Shown here: positions 61,201 through 64,000 of the stretch, in pieces
Layout of the letters: every line of letters starts with the position of its first letter
Position numbering within the stretch: the first letter of the stretch is position 1
Source: Cucumis sativus
Lineage: Eukaryota; Streptophyta; Magnoliopsida; Cucurbitales; Cucurbitaceae
Length of the DNA stretch: 64,000 bases
Assembly: GCF_000004075.3 (NCBI RefSeq)
Contig: NC_026656.2
Location: forward strand, 17,680,607-17,744,606
Reading direction: 5' to 3'
Notes under the pieces: model-generated
Told to the model about the DNA's origin: nothing
Database searches by the model: none
What the model saw: the letters and a program-made list of their open reading frames with translations, nothing else
Position numbers and translations under genes: made by a program

Positions 61201-64000
61201 TAAGTTGGGCCTCTTTTGGGTTATCTTTCAGGATAAGCCCAACTCGTATCGCGATTCGTTATCAATTTTGGTAAAATCAGTTTTGGACGTTTGGTTCTGA
61301 AATCTGATACCATTCAAGCGATTAAGCTTAACAAAGAGGAAAATGAGAGAATTTCTTAAATCTGATTGCTGCACACAACTTCCAGACCTCAGTCTTCACT
61401 CTTCAGCTTTTGTTGTACAGAATGCAACGTAAAACTATATGTGAGAATGAGACTATATCTTAATCAGGTTTGGCTACTAAATTTCGAATCATTTTCTTAA
61501 GAATTGATGTATCATTATTTCCTCTCTGACTCTTTTTTCTAATAAAATACATTTACAGTCCTGTCGTTAGTATATATAGCTATATGCATATTATTCTTAG
61601 CCACTGGTGTATACCTTCAAATATAAACTTGGCACTGATTTAATTCTATATCTCCATATAAATTCATGTATTCCTCTATGTTTTAGAGTATATATACAAA
61701 CTGATGTATTCTGTATGGATACTTGATTCTAGATTCTAATACATGTCTAGTTTTTATTTATGTAACCTTCAAATATACTCGTATGGATTTTTGTATGTGA
61801 GTATAGGCTGTAGTAACAATAGAAAAGTAGAAAACGAAATTGAGGAAAGTTGGAGTAAGACGACAATTTTAAATGAAATATAAAACATTCAATATTATTA
61901 TCTAAAAGTCGTTGAAAACAGGTTTGACAAATAAACTACTTTATTTTTGTAATTATTTGCATGGAGAATTTGAACTCGACATCTTTCCTTCTTAAATACA
62001 CATTTTGAATAACAACATAGTAAGATGTATTTACATTTCACATTCAATAATGATACGTATCATGACTTGATTGGTCAAAAATATATATATATATATAATA
62101 CTAAGTGAGAATATTCATTATTTATATCCTCACTACTTGGAGTTGGAGTTGGAGTTGGAGTGTTAGACCAGTGTTGTGTATAGATAAGAATTTCTATTTT
62201 TGTTCAAGACCGACCTCCATCATCTATTAAATGTTTCCCTATTTATGTATCTATGCATGAAATGATAGTATATCCATCCACATTTTCATTCACTAGTGGA
62301 TCTTATCAATTTCTTCTTCTTCTTTCATCATTTTTCCCTCTTTTTTTTCTCCTCAATTCTAAAGCTCTCTACCACTTTCTTTTACGTAATTTTTGCTCCT
62401 TAATTCCATTTCAAAATCAATAATGGAAAACATGATGATCCTATCTTTATATAAAACTCGTTAAAAGAGTCTTAATTAAACCAAATTTCTTGAGAACTGT
62501 TTGATATATTTTAGTAGCAAAAGACGTAGTAATAGCATACAATATTAAAATGTAGAATGCTTGATCTTGACACTTGGTTTTACATGCTAGCTTTCTTTCT
62601 GCATTTTCATTTATTTTGGTTCCATATGTTAATCCATCAATGTTCAATCAATCAATATATTTATTTATTGTTTTTTCTGCATAAATACAAAATTTCCTAA
62701 TTATTTTTATTATTTAGAGAACAAATTATATTTGAAAATAAAATTAAATGATGATAAAAAAAAGTATATAAATTAAGATAGAATGATCAAGAGTGCGTTT
62801 ACCATTCTTTTTTGTAAGCGTTTAAAAATACTAAATAATACGCTTTTAATTCTTTTTTTTTTCGTGACAAATTATGATTTCAATATTAGCCGTTGAATTT
62901 TAACACTCATTTTATATTAATTCCTAACTCATTTTATATTAATTCCTAAATTTTAAGGATAAACATATAATAAAATTCCCAACCTTTTTAAGAACTAAAG
63001 TATATATATTTCGATAATGGGTTCCGTTTTTACCAAAAACAAATACTAACTAATTTTTTCAGATTATCATTAGAATGGGAATTTGCAATTTAAGTTCCCA
63101 TAGTTATATTATTAACAATTGATGTGACCTTAAAAAGTTAATTATATATATGTTTATGTATGTGTGTGTCTCATTTAGTTCGTGGCGTGACAAAAATTCC
63201 TTCAATTTTCTTTTCTCTTTCTTTTCATTTTGATGTACCATTTGATAGCTTATAAGTACACTCACATGTCTAACTTCAAACCGATGTATTTTTACTAATT
63301 TACTTCATTGATTAATGTTCCACTTAATTGATTAATATTCCAAGCTAACTATATTTTTAATTCATGCCACCTTTTGCTTTACATAATATCATCAATTGTA
63401 AAAGTTCTGTCACTAATTGAAATTGTAATTTTAGTTAAAAATCTAATACAAGTATTTAGAGTGAGAATTAAGTAAACCTACGAGTATTCGTGTTTGTATA
63501 TAGAGATAAACGATCATTAGAAACAACACATACTACCATAAAGTGGAATTAAAAAATATGTTTACTGTTTTCTAATAATCACATGACAGGCTAATTCGAA
63601 ATACTTAGTAAACTTTTTTCTCTCCTTATATATATACATTAGACGGTGTGTACAATTATATGAATTGCATTGTGACAGATGTTCTCGAATATGAACGAGA
63701 GTGCAGTGACAGGAAGGAGAAAAGAAAAGAGAGAAAAAGAAAAAGTATATTTGACAAAGAAAGGAAATGGGTAAGATGTAAAAGAGATAAGTTGGGAAAA
63801 AGGCAACAAGAGAAAGACACATATTACATACACATATTGGATATTCATCCTCATCCTCAATATCAAACTGTCGTTTTCAGAAGCAAAGAGCCAATAAAGA
63901 ACCCTAAAATTATAGCGTCTCAGAATGAAAAAGCTTTCCCACTTTTTCCCAACCCTCCAATAAATTACACCATTTGCATGGCATATGGCCCGACCACCAC
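61201..64000. other. AT-rich region to the window end
   Basis: No coding exon was recognised on either strand. A short (TTGGAG)4 repeat lies near 62140-62162 and a (TA)n run near 62083-62098. The last about 100 bp become less AT-rich and may approach the promoter of a gene beyond the window. Confidence 0.5.

Noticed and set aside
63562-63866. Overlapping minus-strand Phe/Ser-rich frames near the window end
   Set aside because: They translate a purine-rich tract on the + strand; two frames are equally open, which points to composition and not coding.

Overview
This window is nuclear DNA from a flowering plant. It is strongly AT-rich, all but one of its genes are split by GT-AG introns, and every recognisable product belongs to a plant family: class I KNOX, R2R3-MYB, RR-type CCCH zinc finger, OSCA/CSC1 channel, plant epsin, organellar BCAT. 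Protein similarity to Arabidopsis families points to a eudicot. Cucurbitaceae is a possible guess, but nothing in the sequence proves it. There are no rRNA, tRNA or CRISPR features that I can support.

Eight genes were rebuilt exon by exon; all close in frame from ATG to stop. From left to right: (1) + strand, 431-5742, a DEDD 3'-5' exonuclease/KH fusion protein, 340 aa. (2) - strand, 15264-7810, an EPSIN1-like ENTH-domain clathrin adaptor, 621 aa, convergent with gene 1. (3) - strand, 17466-16147, a short R2R3-MYB of the RAX/MYB36 type, 204 aa, with a GC-AG second intron. (4) - strand, 21474-20551, an intronless tandem CCCH zinc finger of the AtTZF1 type, 307 aa. (5) + strand, 30250-33895, a class I KNOX homeobox gene of the KNAT1/BREVIPEDICELLUS type, 400 aa. 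(6) + strand, 39229-43319, a branched-chain amino acid aminotransferase with an N-terminal presequence, 390 aa. (7) + strand, 49567-51574, a second RAX-type R2R3-MYB, 338 aa. (8) - strand, 60342-56277, an OSCA/CSC1 (RXW8-like) membrane channel, 735 aa.

The genes do not form a pathway; this is ordinary plant gene order. Three (KNOX and two RAX-type MYBs) belong to families tied to meristems and organ boundaries. The exonuclease-KH and TZF genes appear to be neighbours in Arabidopsis too (my recollection), which suggests conserved microsynteny.

The non-coding part holds the more unusual material. A 2.6 kb solo LTR with an exact 5-bp target duplication and internal minisatellites lies at 36044-38655. 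A cluster of CACGTG/ACGTGGC elements lies upstream of the TZF gene. A GC-rich 18-codon upstream ORF and a 28-bp perfect palindrome lie upstream of the KNOX gene. A probable MITE and a possible LINE remnant sit in epsin introns, and rearranged short direct repeats sit between the BCAT and second MYB genes. I saw no convincing new multi-gene system.
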